Source: Eledone cirrhosa
Lineage: Eukaryota; Mollusca; Cephalopoda; Octopoda; Eledonidae
Assembly: GCA_964016885.1 (NCBI GenBank)
Contig: OZ024743.1
Location: 178,356,894 to 178,420,893, forward strand
DNA: 64,000 nucleotides
Reading direction: 5' to 3'
Every line of letters begins with the position of its first letter. Positions within the stretch are counted from its first letter, which is position 1. Below, piece by piece: positions 33,571 to 44,935 of this stretch. Below the pieces are notes generated by a model. It was not told the DNA's origin. It made no database searches and worked only from the letters and a program-made list of their open reading frames with translations. Made by a program: the position numbers and the translations under genes.

Positions 33571-33692
33571 ATGAAAAGATTCAGGATCCCGACAGATGAG
33601 CTCCAGCAGTTTCGACAGCTAGATCTGAACGAGTTTGAATCTAGATGTCGAAACAGCTGGAGCTCAGCTGTCGGGGTCCTGAATCTTTTCAT
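33571..33692. repeat. Palindrome with ~52-bp arms
   Basis: ATGAAAAGATTCAGGATCCC on the left pairs with GGTCCTGAATCTTTTCAT on the right, with further pairing through CTCCAGCAGTTTCGACAGCT to a loop near 33625-33640. Because of the symmetry both strands encode near-identical 40-residue peptides starting MKRFR. A related single arm lies at 34562-34605. Confidence 0.85.
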
Positions 33693-33769
33693 ATATATAT
33701 TTATATATATATATATATATAGGTGGATTCTTGTATATTGGGAGGTGATCACAGTTAAAAAAAGGTACT

Positions 33770-34076
33770 CAATATGTTTGGGTGCTTTTTATCGTGGAAC
33801 CAAAACAGCCATCTGACAGGGTGGACTGGGTGTTTATACATCGTGATAGCAACAAGACCATCTACCCAGTGGATTAGTTGCTTTTTGTTGTGTCACTAGC
33901 ATGACCACCATTACAAGGAGGATGGATGCTTTTGACCACCTTAAAAAAGGGAATGGCCGCTTTTTGTCATGTTACCAGTATGACTACCTTATAGAATAAA
34001 CTGGATGCTTTTTATTGCCATCACCCATGCTAGCGTGGAAAATGGACGTTAAACGAAGATGATGATGATGATGATG
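33770..34076. mobile_element. LINE 3' UTR modules (-) joined to a LINE tail (+)
   Basis: At least four diverged ~57-bp modules (GGTGCTTTTTATCGTGG, GTTGCTTTTTGTTGTG, and so on) in minus orientation run into a plus-strand tail CATGCTAGCGTGGAAAATGG then GACGTTAAACG and (ATG)n. Confidence 0.65.
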
Positions 34077-34083
34077 ACAACTG

Positions 34084-34508
34084 CTCTTCATAGTGGCCTA
34101 AGTGCTTTTTGTCATGGTGGTTGGACTGAGGGAGAGGTGTAGAGCATGTCCAGCTTTCCATGTTTGTATGCATGGGCTGAACATGTGTATCAGTGAGGGA
34201 TTGGGAGAAAAGGGGAGGGTGAAATGAGTATTAAGATGGTTAGGTGGAGAAAGGGAAAGATTGGTGCAGATCCTGTGTCATCACCTTTAAAAGGTTTAAT
34301 CCTGCAAGGTCAGCTTTTATCAGTTCATCCCATGCTTTCCTAGGTATTCCTCTTCCATAGTTTCCTCCATCTTTAAGTACACTGCACTTTTTCATACATA
34401 TGTCATCCTCCATACACATCACATGTCCATACCACCCCAATCTCCTCTCCTGCACATGATCCCATTGCTAACAGGGAAAATGAATGCTGAATGATGATGA
34501 TGATGATC
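34084..34508 (-). mobile_element. LINE 3' end fragment (-) plus small tail (+)
   Basis: The minus strand encodes QERRLGWYGHVMCMEDDICM and GIPRKAWDELIKADL (34455-34290). At the right border a plus-strand tail TTGCTAACAGGGAAAATGAA with (ATG)n is attached. Confidence 0.7.
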
Positions 34509-34667
34509 TATGCACAGAAACACATACATCCACACACACACACATAACCTACTAACTGTTGAAATAGCAAGAGCTCAGCTGTCGGGCCCCTGACTCTTTC
34601 TAATATAGCCATTCTCTACAATCCCAAGTAATGGTCTAAATAGTTTAAAACTGGTTCTATCCTGATA

Positions 34668-34967
34668 TTCATCATTTTACGTCTGCTTTTCCCTGCTTGC
34701 AAGGGTGGGACAGGAACTGATTCAGTCTTGATTTCTAACACCAACCTCATTTTACAGTGAGTGCTGGGTGCTTTTTTTTTCCGTGACGCCTACACGTCCA
34801 CTTTACAGTGTGGGCTGGGTGCTTTTTTGCCGTGGCGCCTCCATGACCACTTTGCAGCTGAGTAAACTGGAGCAATGTGAAATAAAGTGTCTTGCTCAAG
34901 GAAACAACACATCACCTGGTCTGTGAATTGAACTCACAACCTTTCGATTGCAAGGCCAATGCTCTAA
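34668..34967 (-). mobile_element. tRNA-derived SINE S1 with an extra UTR-like module
   Basis: Tail GTCTGCTTTTCCCTGCTTGC, body with two CACTTTACAG/CACTTTGCAG modules, TGAAATAAAGTGTCTTGCTC and the B box region TGAATTGAACTCACAACC. The A box end is missing. Confidence 0.8.
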
Positions 34968-35276
34968 ATTTCAAAATCCAAACCCGCTCCGTAGATGAAT
35001 TTGAATTTCGAAACCTAAATATGTTTCGCAATGATGGTACGTGAATTGAAAAATAAAGAGAATCGAAATGGAATTGAAATAAAAAGTGAAATATCCAAAT
35101 CTTCTGTGCTTATCAACAGGAACCCAGTAAAATTAGCATATCGCACCATCAAAAATTTTGCAGGTCTGACTACACGTGTGTCTAGCCAGGCCAAAGTAGC
35201 CGTCCCGCATTCCCGGTGCTAGAAATAACAGTCGTTTGTGCGGGATTGAAGATCAGCTCTACAGTTAAGGAGCAAT

Positions 35277-35603
35277 ATACTATATTATAATTTGAGATTA
35301 AACTCTCAGTCGTTTACAATAAATCAGCTCCAAGAAAGGGGCCTTTCCGAGCAGTTAAATATATATGATAAACACAAAACGTGTTTGCATTGCAACAGAC
35401 AAAGTTAGCTATTAATGAAATAAACTAATTATAGTGAATACAATTTGTCTGTCTCGATATAAGTCAATAAAGACAAGCTTATATTGGCAAAGGCCGTGAT
35501 TCCTGGACAAATCTAAAGGCTATATTTAACTGCTCGGAAAGGCCCCTTTCTTGGAGCTGATTTATTTTAAACGACTGAGAGTTTAATCTCAGATTATAAT
35601 ATA

Positions 35604-35610
<7 letters not shown>
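35277..35610. repeat. Inverted repeat with ~88-bp arms
   Basis: The left arm 35277-35364 (AAACTCTCAGTCGTTTACAA, CCAAGAAAGGGGCCTTTCCG) recurs reversed at 35521-35610 with two or three differences, separated by about 155 bases. It is probably a foldback DNA element. Confidence 0.9.

Positions 35611-35660
<50 letters not shown>
35604..35660. repeat. (TA)n microsatellite
   Basis: A pure TA tract between two different inverted repeats. Confidence 0.95.
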
Positions 35661-35662
<2 letters not shown>

Positions 35663-35845
35663 AGTATGTTTGTATGTATACGTACATACAGATATGTATA
35701 CAGACGTACAGTAGTATGTATATATATACATACATGCACATATATATATGCACGTATCGGTTGCATGTATGTATATATATATACATACTACTGTACGTCT
35801 GTATACATATATGTATGTACGTATACATACAAACATACTTGCATT
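35658..35845. repeat. Inverted repeat of TATGTA-type sequence, ~80-bp arms
   Basis: GCAAGTATGTTTGTATGTAT on the left returns as ATACATACAAACATACTTGC on the right. The arms stay paired through CAGACGTACAGTAGTATG to a centre near 35750. Confidence 0.9.
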
Positions 35846-36074
35846 TAAGTAAGTGCCGTACTAAGAGTGAGAAATGAAATTTTGTTTCATTCTATATATA
35901 TATATATACACACACACACATTAAGGTGTTCACTCTAACATAGCTGTATATATATAAGTAAGCGTATTTTGTATATCTATTGATAAACAGTATGTTTACG
36001 AATATTTGTAAAAATACTGTATATTGCTAGATATACAAAATACACATACTTTATATATATATTACATATGTATA

Positions 36075-38576
36075 TATATATATTCTTGAAAGTGAACCTG
36101 CTGAAAGCAACGGATGAAATCTGTAGCTGGAGCAGACCTATTGGCAGGAGGAGAGTAACTTGGCTGTGGAACAGTAAGGTGGAGGAGAAAATCAAGGCCA
36201 AAAATCAGGCTTGGAAAGTATGGCAGGATGGGGGAAGTAGAGAGCACTATCAAGTGGCCAGGAGAGAAGCTAGGAGACAAGTGCACCTTGCAAAAAGGGA
36301 AGCAGAGGATAGAAAGTTCAAGCATGTTCTACAACGTGAGGAGCAAAAATGTGAGGTGTTCAGGATTGCTAGACAATGTGTCAAGGAAAACCGTAATATT
36401 GTCGGGGAGAAGTGTGTCCATAATGATAACGGTGTACTTGCCCTCACTAATACTGATAAGAAGATAGCCTGGAAGTGTCACTACGAGAGACTATTAAATG
36501 AGGAGAATAAATGGGAAAAAGATAGTCTGCGCCAAATCGATCCAATAGAAGGACCAGCGGTGCAAGTTAAAGGTAGTATAATAAGTAAGGCAATCAAGAT
36601 ATGAAGACAGGCAAGGCAGATGGGCCTTTGGAGATAGTTACTGAGATGTTGAAGACATCTAGAATGGTGGGACATACTATGATCACCCGTATAGTTAACC
36701 AAGTAATACAGAATGGGGTCATACCAAAAGACTGGCATAGCAGCATCATCATTAACTGCTACAAGCGTAAAGGGGATGCTCTAGATAGGGGAATCTATAG
36801 AGGCATTAAGTTAGTTGACCAGGTCATGAAGGTCACAGAAAGAGTGATAGCGCAACTAATCAGAGAGCGAATTGATCTAGATGAAATGCAGTTTGGGTTT
36901 GTGTCAGGTACCACAAACGCTCTTTTCCTTGTACGACAACTAGCTAAAAGTAAACCCCTCTACTTAGCTTTTGTAGACCTGGAGAAAGCCTTTGACAGAG
37001 TCCACTGCTCCATTATCTGGTGGGTTCTTAGAAAACTAGGTGTAGATGAATGGCTTGTGAGAGCTATACAAGCTATGTATAAAGAAACAGTCAGTAAGGT
37101 TAGAATTAACAATGAATATTGTGAAGAACTTAGTGTAAAGTTGGTGTTCATCAAGGCTCTGTCCTTAGCCCCTCCTATTTATTATTGCCCTTCAGGCTAT
37201 AACAGAGGAGTTCAAGACCGGCTGCCCATGGGAACTCCTATATGCAGATGATCTAACTCTCATAGCTGAATCTATGGCTGAACTAGAGAAGAAATTCCAA
37301 ACATGGAAGCATGGCCTAGAATCAAAAGGCCTTAAAGTTAACTTGTCTAAGACTAAAGTTCTAGTTTGTAGAAAGGAAAATAGGGCACAGGTGCCCTCAG
37401 GGAAATGGCTATGCTCAGTGTGTAGGAAAGGAGTAGGCAGAAATTCTATTTTATGTCCCAAATGCAAATTATGGGTACATAAAAGATGTAGTGGAATCAC
37501 AGGTAAACTATCTAAGATAAGAATGTAGACTTTATATGTGGCCGATGCTCAGGTGCAATAAGTAGCAAGTGTCCACAGGATACTAGCTCATTCTATTTCC
37601 CAGATGGTTCTGTAGAAATAGTGGACACCTTACGTTACCTGGGTGATGAAATCAGCAGCGGTGGAGGGTGTTTTGAAAGTACTATAGCCAGAGTCAGAAC
37701 GGGATGGAAAAAGTTCAGAGAGCTTATACTGCTGTGGCCACAAAAGGTTTCTCTCTAAAAATGAAAGGCAGATTGTATGATGCCTGTATACGAACAGCAA
37801 TGCTACATAGCAGTGAGACATGGGCATTGCATGCAGAGGACCTGCACAGACTGGAAAGGAATGAAGCATGCATTCTCCGTTGGATGTGTAATAAATAAAC
37901 TAAGTGAGAAATTATGAATAAGAGGGATCAGATGCTGTTTACTTGAGAGAAGACTACGTTGGTATGGTCACGTGACGCGCATGAAAGACAACAGCTGTAT
38001 AAAAAGTGCAGGGCGATCAAAATTGATGGAAGTTACGGAGTAGGTAGACCCAGAAAACCCTGGGACGATTTGATAAATTCCGACCTTACACACTTGCACC
38101 TCTCTAAGACAATGTCACTGGACCGAGATCTTTGGCGCTACGCAGTAATGCAGAAGACCCGCCTTGCCTATGTACACAGTGAAACCTACAGTCAGTAGGC
38201 ACCTCTTAACCAAATATAGACCCCAATCCTCTACCCCATCCTCCCACTCCCACCAACACCACCCTCTCTCTGTAAAGTTGGCACCACAACATCCAGTCCA
38301 AATACATAAGATAAATGAGATCAAGATCGTGTAGGTGTCTCGACAAAAAAACACCCAGTCCACGCTGTAATGTGGCCATGTAGGCAACACGGTAAAATGT
38401 TCCCAGTTCCACACGGTAAATGTGGTTGGTGTTAGGAAGGGCATCCAGCCGTAGAAATCCTGCCAGATAGTCCTATATGAGCGAGACACGGTCACCCGAC
38501 CAACCTTGCCTCAAGTAGGACAACTCCCGTCTAACCCATGCTAGCGTGAAAGATGGACATTAAATGAAGATGATGA

Positions 38577-38590
<14 letters not shown>
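36075..38590 (+). mobile_element. LINE family A copy A5 (5'-truncated, broken ORF)
   Basis: Starts inside the linker (KVNLLKATDEICSWSRPIGR) and runs through RT, zinc finger and C-terminal region to a stop near 38196, a 3' UTR with a GGTGTTAGGAAGGGCATCCA module, and a (GAT)n tail next to (TA)n. Breaks: a one-base deletion at about 36597, loss of KS and QEKY codons near 36910-36945, frameshifts near 37140, 37515 and 37735, and loss of codons near 37890. The finger (CSVCRKGVGRNSILCPKCKL) is intact at its first half. It lies in intron 3 of the WDR93-like gene, antisense to it. Confidence 0.9.

Positions 38591-38624
<34 letters not shown>
38578..38624. repeat. (TA)n microsatellite
   Basis: A pure TA run between the A5 tail and the TIR element. 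Confidence 0.95.
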
Positions 38625-38629
<5 letters not shown>

Positions 38630-38632
<3 letters not shown>

Positions 38633-39180
38633 CAGTGGCGAAGGGTAACCTGGAAAGCAGGGCATGCAGTCCAATCGCCATTGCGGAAAGTGGGGTTGTG
38701 CAGCCTTAACCCCGCCCCAATTCCCTCTAAATGACCCTCCCGGTCAAAGCTGCATGTAGTGTTATCTAGTATGTGTGTTATCTTTTTATGTGTCTACGAT
38801 TTAGTAAGTAGTCAAAATTCTGCTTGCCCCAAAGCTGTTGTGTGTATGTGTGTATGTGTGTGTGTGTTATCTTTTTATGTGTCTACAATTTAAAGCAGTC
38901 AAAATTCTGCTTGCCCCAAAGCTGTCGTGTGTTTGTGTGTATGTGTGTGTTATCTTTTTATGTGTCTACGATTTAGTAAGCAGTCAAAATTCTATTTACC
39001 CCAAAGCTGTCGTGTGTATGTATTTGTGTGTGTGTGTGTGTGTGTTATCTTTTATTGTGTCTATACGTTTTAGTAAGCAGCCAAAATTCTGCTTGCTTCA
39101 ACCGACGCAATTGATCAAATCAAGATTCTATAACGCATGCACTGCATGCGTTGCTTGCACGGACCCTTCGCCGCTGACAC
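38630..39180. mobile_element. Non-autonomous TIR element (hAT-like ends) with internal tandem repeats
   Basis: The left end CCAGTGGCGAAGGGT and the reversed right end TCAGCGGCGAAGGGT form terminal inverted repeats in the CAGnGGCG style of hAT elements. Between them a ~85-95-bp unit (TTATCTTTTTATGTGTCTAC, AGTCAAAATTCTGCTTGCCC, CAAAGCTGTCGTGTGTATG) is repeated four times from 38773 to about 39090. No transposase is present. Intron 3 of the WDR93-like gene. Confidence 0.65.
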
Positions 39181-39327
39181 ATACATACACACTCAGATAT
39201 ATACTGACCCACAAACCAACAAACACACACACACACAAATAAATATACCCACACTTGTGACAATATTTTCTAACATTATTTTAAAGAACTTCTTGAGAAA
39301 ATAAAATGTTTAAAATCTCTTTCCTAC

Positions 39328-39395
39328 CTGTTCAGAGACAGTCAATATTAGCACAAGATTTCCTGAGGATTTGTACGCAAAAACCCGAGCAGTTC
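39328..39395 (-). CDS. WDR93: WDR93-like gene, coding exon 3
   Basis: A 68-base exon between acceptor TGTTTTACAG|GAACTGC and donor GAACAG|GTAGGAAAG. The two leading bases complete the glycine codon left open by exon 2, and the exon ends in phase 0. It gives GTARVFAYKSSGNLVLILTV, matching the MGIVRLFYFYKESLYLI strand pair recalled from WDR93. It is too short to stand out as an open frame, but phase, splice sites and similarity agree. Intron 2 (39396-46174, 6.8 kb) contains LINE copy A6, a TIR element with a nested SINE, and a long inverted repeat. Confidence 0.82.
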
Positions 39396-39427
39396 CTGTA
39401 AAACAAACGATATTTATTGAAATATAC

Positions 39428-40330
39428 TGTATATACTCGTATATAAGCCGAGAAATATGTGACAAAAAAATTCACAATATTTTGCTAATTTTCACCAACT
39501 TCAAAATTCTATATAAATGAGATGCTAAAATATTTTCATTTTGGGTGAAAATATTACACCGGCTCACTTTTGATATGAATTGAATGAATATGGCCTTCAA
39601 AACATTTGGAAATTGGGAAAATCTCATCATGTAATGATGGAGTTGTGAAACAAAAAATGTGACTTTAAACATTTAGCATTTAAACTGGCTGTATGTGGTT
39701 AGAATTCTCTCACCTCTTTCTGTTCAAACCAGCCATAATCAGTCACTTAAACTGATGTTAAGGTAAGGTTCTCAAAATAAATAATATCAAAATCTCATAG
39801 ATTCGATATTATGTGAGATAAAGTCTTTACCACAAAATACAATATTACATGGCTTAGTGGTTAGAGCATTGGCCTTGCAATCGAAAGGTTGTGAGTTCAA
39901 TTCTCAGACCGGGTGATGTGTTGTTTCCATGAGCAACACACTTTATTTCACATTGCTCCAGTTTACTCAGCAGTAGAAATGAGATGATAGGGACTGGGAT
40001 CCATATCATTCCACTGCAAAGTGGTCGTGGAGGTGCCACGGCAAAAAAGCACCCAGCACTCACTGTAAATGCGGTTGGTGTTAGGAAGAGCATCCAGCTG
40101 TAGAAATCAAGCCAGAATCAGTTCCCGTCCTACCCTTGCAAGCAGGGAAAAGCGGACGTAAAATGATGATGATGATGATGATGATATAGAATAATGTAAA
40201 TGCTAAAGAGATATACAACACTAAAAACATTTTAAACATCAAAACATTAAAACTTCATAAATATATTTCAAAACTGTGCCATATAAACATAATGTGTTGA
40301 TTACCTGCCTTGGCTTATACACAGGATTTA
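39428..40330. mobile_element. Possible TIR element with a nested SINE, next to exon 3
   Basis: The left end CTCGTATATAAGCCGAG and the reversed right end CCTGTGTATAAGCCAAGG share the TATAAGCC core. The SINE at 39849-40184 sits inside. The left end is only about 30 bases from the acceptor of exon 3. Confidence 0.4.
39849..40184 (+). mobile_element. tRNA-derived SINE S1, full length
   Basis: The best S1 copy: A box TGGCTTAGTGGTTAGAGCAT, B box GTGAGTTCAATTCTC, body with TGTGTTGTTTCC and GACTGGGAT, module GGTGTTAGGAAGAGCATCCA, tail CCTTGCAAGCAGGGAAAAGC then GGACGTAAA and (ATG)n. The tail is identical over this part with LINE B1. Confidence 0.92.
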
Positions 40331-40479
40331 GATTTTTACCCATTTCTCAGACATAAAATGTGGGGAGGGATCAAACAGTAAGTGAAGTAAGAATCAGAAC
40401 AAAACAGAGAAAATTTAAAAGTCACACCTAAAAGAAGGTGGAAAATTTTCCATCGCGAGGAAGGTACCGAAGTAATAGT

Positions 40480-40985
40480 TGATATTCTCTTCTAATTAGG
40501 TGATTAGGTGAGCTAATTAATAGTAGAGGAGGTTGCTCTGAATGCATGTAAGCTAGAATGAGAAGAGATTGGAAAAAGTTTAGGGTACTGCTACTACTTC
40601 TGTTGGCAACAAAGGGATTTTCTCTCTGAGTGAAAAGTAGATTTTATGCTTGTGTGAAGAGTGCAATTTTACATGGCAATGAGACATGGGAGGATATACA
40701 GAGACTGGAGAGAAATGAAGCAAGCATGCACATTGGATGAGTATAAGAGGATTGAGATGTAATGTGCTGGAGAGAAGACTGCACTGGTATGAACATGTGA
40801 TGCGTATGGATGATAAATACTGGATAAAGAAATGAGTGAAAGTCGGAGAACAGTTAGAAAAACCTGGGCAGACGTGTTTAGAGTAGATGAAAGAACATTA
40901 TAAGTGGAGGGTGGCATGCTGGAAAAGATCTGTTTACCCATTACAAGCATGGAAAGGTGGACATAAACTGATGATAATGATGATG
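40480..40985 (+). pseudogene. Degraded LINE family B C-terminal fragment
   Basis: Recognisable in order: GAATGCATGTAAGCTAGAATG to AGAAGAGATTGGAAAAAGT (RxDWKKFR), GGATTTTCTCTCTGAGTG, GAGACATGGGA, TGCTGGAGAGAAGACTGCAC (LERRLH) and GTTAGAAAAACCTGGGCAGA (VRKTWADV), with a tail near 40970. Confidence 0.7.
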
Positions 40986-41230
40986 ATTATGATGTGTATA
41001 TATCACCTCGGCACCCACTCCCCCACACACAGGACTACTTGCTTGCTCATTTCACCATTCTTGATAAACCTTGTTTTTGCTTAACCTTCCAACCTCCTCC
41101 TAACTTTACTCTTTCCCAAAGAAGGATTAACATCTGATAAAACATTCCTTTTCCAACAAGCATGAAACTAATAAGACTTTGTATAATTATCTGCCTGTGT
41201 TTATCTATTTTGATCTTAAACTATATATAC

Positions 41231-41407
41231 ATCATCATCATCATCATTGGTTAACCTCCATCTTCCACACGATCATAGGTTAGACGGGATTGTCCGACTT
41301 GAGGCAAGATTGGTCATGTCACCGTGTCTCGCTTGTATAGAACTGTATCTGGGAAGTTTTCCATGGCTGGATGCCCTTCCTAACACCAACCACATTTACA
41401 GTGTGAA
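41231..41407 (-). mobile_element. LINE A 3' UTR end fragment
   Basis: (CAT)n, TCCATCTTCCACACGATCAT, GGATGCCCTTCCTAACACCA and CACATTTACAGTGTG, cut by (TA)n at 41407 just upstream of LINE A6. Confidence 0.8.
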
Positions 41408-41434
41408 CCTATATATATATATATATATATAAAG

Positions 41435-44400
41435 ATGAATTTACCTCCCGGTTCAGGACAAGCATGCAAATGCTCCTCATCATATCAAATACAGAAGCCC
41501 AAGACCAATATAATTCCATCTCCCACACCCCTATCATATCAGATATGGAAGACCAAGACCAACATAATTCCGTCCCCAACACCCCTTGCTGTGCCCCCAT
41601 TCCATCCACCACCACCCCCACTCAGCAAAATTCAAAATTTCAGAATTGGTACCATGAATGTAGGCACATTGAAAGGTCACTCAAACGAGGTTGTAGAGAT
41701 GCTTGAACATAAGGAAGTTGATGTCTGTTGTGTTCAAGAGACCAGGTGGAGGGGTGGGTCTGCTAGATTCATTGTGGGCAGGAAACAATGCTATAAGCTT
41801 TTCTGGATGGGTTGTGATAGCAGGCTGGGTGGTGTTGGAATTATGTTAGCAGAAAAATGGACAGACAAGGTAATTGCCGTTGATAGAGTGAATGACAGGA
41901 TCATTAAAATAAGATTAATACTAAATGGGACAACTGTATCAATTATTTCTGCTTATGCACCCCAATCAGGATTACCAGACGTTACTAATGACAGGTTCTA
42001 TGAGTCTCTAATGCTTACTACTTCCAAGATACCCAACAGTGACTATATAATTATTGCTGGTGACCTTAATGGTCATGTTGGACAACATTGTGATGGCTAT
42101 GATGGTGTCCATGGAGGTTATGGATTTGGTACTAGAAATGAGAAAGGCTTCAGGATCCTGGAATTCTGTGATGTAAATGACCTGACTGTCTGCAACACAA
42201 ACTTCAAAAAACATGACAGTCATTTGATCACGTATAGATCAGGGGAGCACACCAGCCAGATAGACTTTATCCTTACTAGGAAATGAGACAAAGTGTCTGT
42301 TTTGAACAATAAGTCCCACCCTCGCGAAAAATGCACCTCCCAACATAATTTAATAGTAAGTGACTTCATAGTCAGGGCCAGAGGTAATTGCTGGCAGAGG
42401 AATACCTTAAGGAGAAGATTATGGAAGCTGAAGAACCCCACAGTCAGTAACAAATTCAAAGGCATATTACTTGATGCTTTTGATAATAAGGAAGAGCAAC
42501 AAGAGTCATACAATATAGAGGAACAGTGGGAATTCCTGAAAGTTAACCTGTTGAAGGAGACTGGTGAAATCTGTGGCTGGAGCAGACCTTTAGGCAGGAG
42601 GAGAGTGACATGGTGGTGGAACAGTAAGGTGGAGGAGTCCATCAAGGGCAAAAAGCAGGCGTGGAAAGAATGGCAGGACGGGGGTAGTAGAGAACACTAT
42701 CGTGTAGCTAAGTATACCTTGCAAAGAGGGAAGCAGAGGATAGTAAGTTCAAGCATATACTACAACAGGAGGACCAAAGATGTGAGATATTCAGGATTAC
42801 GAGGCAATGTGTCAAGGAGAACTGTGATATTGTCGGGGAGACGAATGTCTGTAATGATAACAGTGTACTTGCCCTCACTGATAGTGATAAGAAGGTAGCT
42901 TGGAAGTGTCACTACGAGAGACTACTGAATGTGGAGAATGAATGGAATAAAGATAGTCTGCCCCACATCGATCCAATAGAAGGACCAGCTGTGCAAGTTG
43001 ATGGTAGTGTAGTAAGTAAGGCAATCAAAAATATGAAGACAGGCAAAGCAGCTGGGCCTTCGGGGATAGTTGCTGAAATGTTGAAGGTATCTGGAATGGT
43101 GGGACATACTATGGTCATCCGGAGAGTAAACCAAATAATACAGAATGGCGTCATACCAAATGACTGGCGTAGCAGCATCATCATCAACTGTTACAAGGGC
43201 AAAGAGATGCCCTGGATAGAGGAAACTATAGGGGTATTAAATTAGTTGACAAAATCATGAAAGTCACAGAAAGAGTTATTACTCAACTGATTAGAGACCA
43301 AATTGATCTAGATGAAATGCAGTTTGGGTTTGTGCCAGGTAAAAGTACCATGGATGCTCTTTTCCTTATATGGCAATTGCAGGAGAAGTACCTGGCTAAC
43401 AGTAAACTCCTACTTAGCTTTTGTTGACCTGGAGAAGGCCTTTTACAGAGTCCCACGCACCTTAATCTGATGGGCTCTTAGAAAACTAGGAGTGGAAGAA
43501 TGGCTTGTGAGAACTATACAAGCCATGTATAGAGGAACAGTCAGCAAGGTTAGAATTAACAAAGAATATAGTGATGAATTTAGCGTAATAGTAGGGGTTA
43601 ACCAGGGTTCCGTTCTTAACCCTCTCCTGTTTATTATTGTCCTACAGGCTATAACATAGGGGTTTAAGACTGGCTGCCCATGGGAACTCCTATACGCAGA
43701 TGATCTAACTCTCATAGCTGAATCTATGGCTGAACTAGAGAGGAAGTTCCAAACATGGAAGCATGGCCTTGCATCAAAAGGCCTTAGAGTCAACTTGCCT
43801 AAGACTAAGGTTCTAGTATGCAGAAAGGAGAATAGGGCTCAGGTACCCTCTGGGAAATGGCCATGTTCAGTGTGTAAGAAAGGAGTAGGCAGAAACTCCA
43901 TTCTATGTCCCTAATGCAAACTATGCGTACAAAAAAGATGTAGTGGGATCAGAGGTAAGCGATCTAATAATGTAGATTTTATATGTGGCCGATGCTCAGG
44001 TGCAGTAAGTAGCAAGGACCCACTCCTTCAATTGCCCAGATGGTTCTGTAGAAATAGTAGACACCTTCTGTTACCTCGGTGACAAAATCAGCAGAGGAGG
44101 AAGGTGCTCTGAAAGTGTAGTAGCCAGAGTTAGAACGGGATGAAAAAAGTTCAGAGAGCTAATACCGCTGTTGGCCACAAGGGGTTTTTCTCTAAAAATG
44201 AAAGGCAGATTGTATGATGCATGTATATGAACGGCGATATTACATGCTATTGAGACTTGGGCATTGTGTGCTGAAGACCTGCGTAGATTAGAAAGAAATG
44301 AAACTTGCATGCTCCAATGGAGCATGAAGCATAAACGAACTAAGAGGGAGACTAAGCATAAGAGGTATCAAATGTGTTCTGAAGAGGAGGTTGTGTTGGT

Positions 44401-44600
44401 ATGGACATGTGATGTGTATGAAGGACGACAGCTGTATAAAAAAGTGCAGGGCAATTAAAATTGATGGAAGCTGCGGAGTGGGTAGACCAAGAAAAACCTG
44501 GGACGAGGTGATAAAAACTGACCTTGCCCACCTACACCTCTCTAAGACAATCACACTGGATCGAGAACTTTGGCGCCATGCATTTGTACAGAAGACCTGA
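41435..44600 (+). mobile_element. LINE family A copy A6 (complete 5' coding end, no 3' UTR)
   Basis: Starts with a leader in which about 50 bases are duplicated (CAAGACCAATATAATTCCAT and CAAGACCAACATAATTCCGT). The endonuclease is open from 41435 to 42283 ([58 protein letters not shown] then stop). Linker, RT, zinc finger and C-terminal region follow with several frameshifts and a deletion near 42710. Coding ends near 44600, then it meets TG/TA repeats instead of the usual UTR. It lies in intron 2 of the WDR93-like gene, antisense. Confidence 0.9.
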
Positions 44601-44613
44601 CTACCATTGCATA

Positions 44614-44648
<35 letters not shown>

Positions 44649-44659
44649 GTGTGTAACGT

Positions 44660-44935
44660 TTTTCGAAATATTTACTTCTGCGTTCACAGATTGATTTTTT
44701 TAGTTTCAGAAGATCCCGTTAAGAGTGAAAGCAGCGATTCTTTGCTTAAACTTTAATCTGTTATTTTAATATATATATATATATATTTATATATTCATGT
44801 ACAGATATTTTTGCATACACGATAACAAAATATAAACAAACGTATTTATTTCACGAGGCTCGATAAGGATAAACATATATCAAATATATAAAAACCCTAG
44901 AGCAAATCCCGAGCAACGCCGGGCCATTCTGCTAG

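Noticed and set aside
39849..39920. Possible functional tRNA genes in the SINE heads (also 7498, 30029, 46405)
   Set aside because: A and B boxes are present but acceptor stems do not close and each is followed by SINE body and tail; these are tRNA-derived retroposons.
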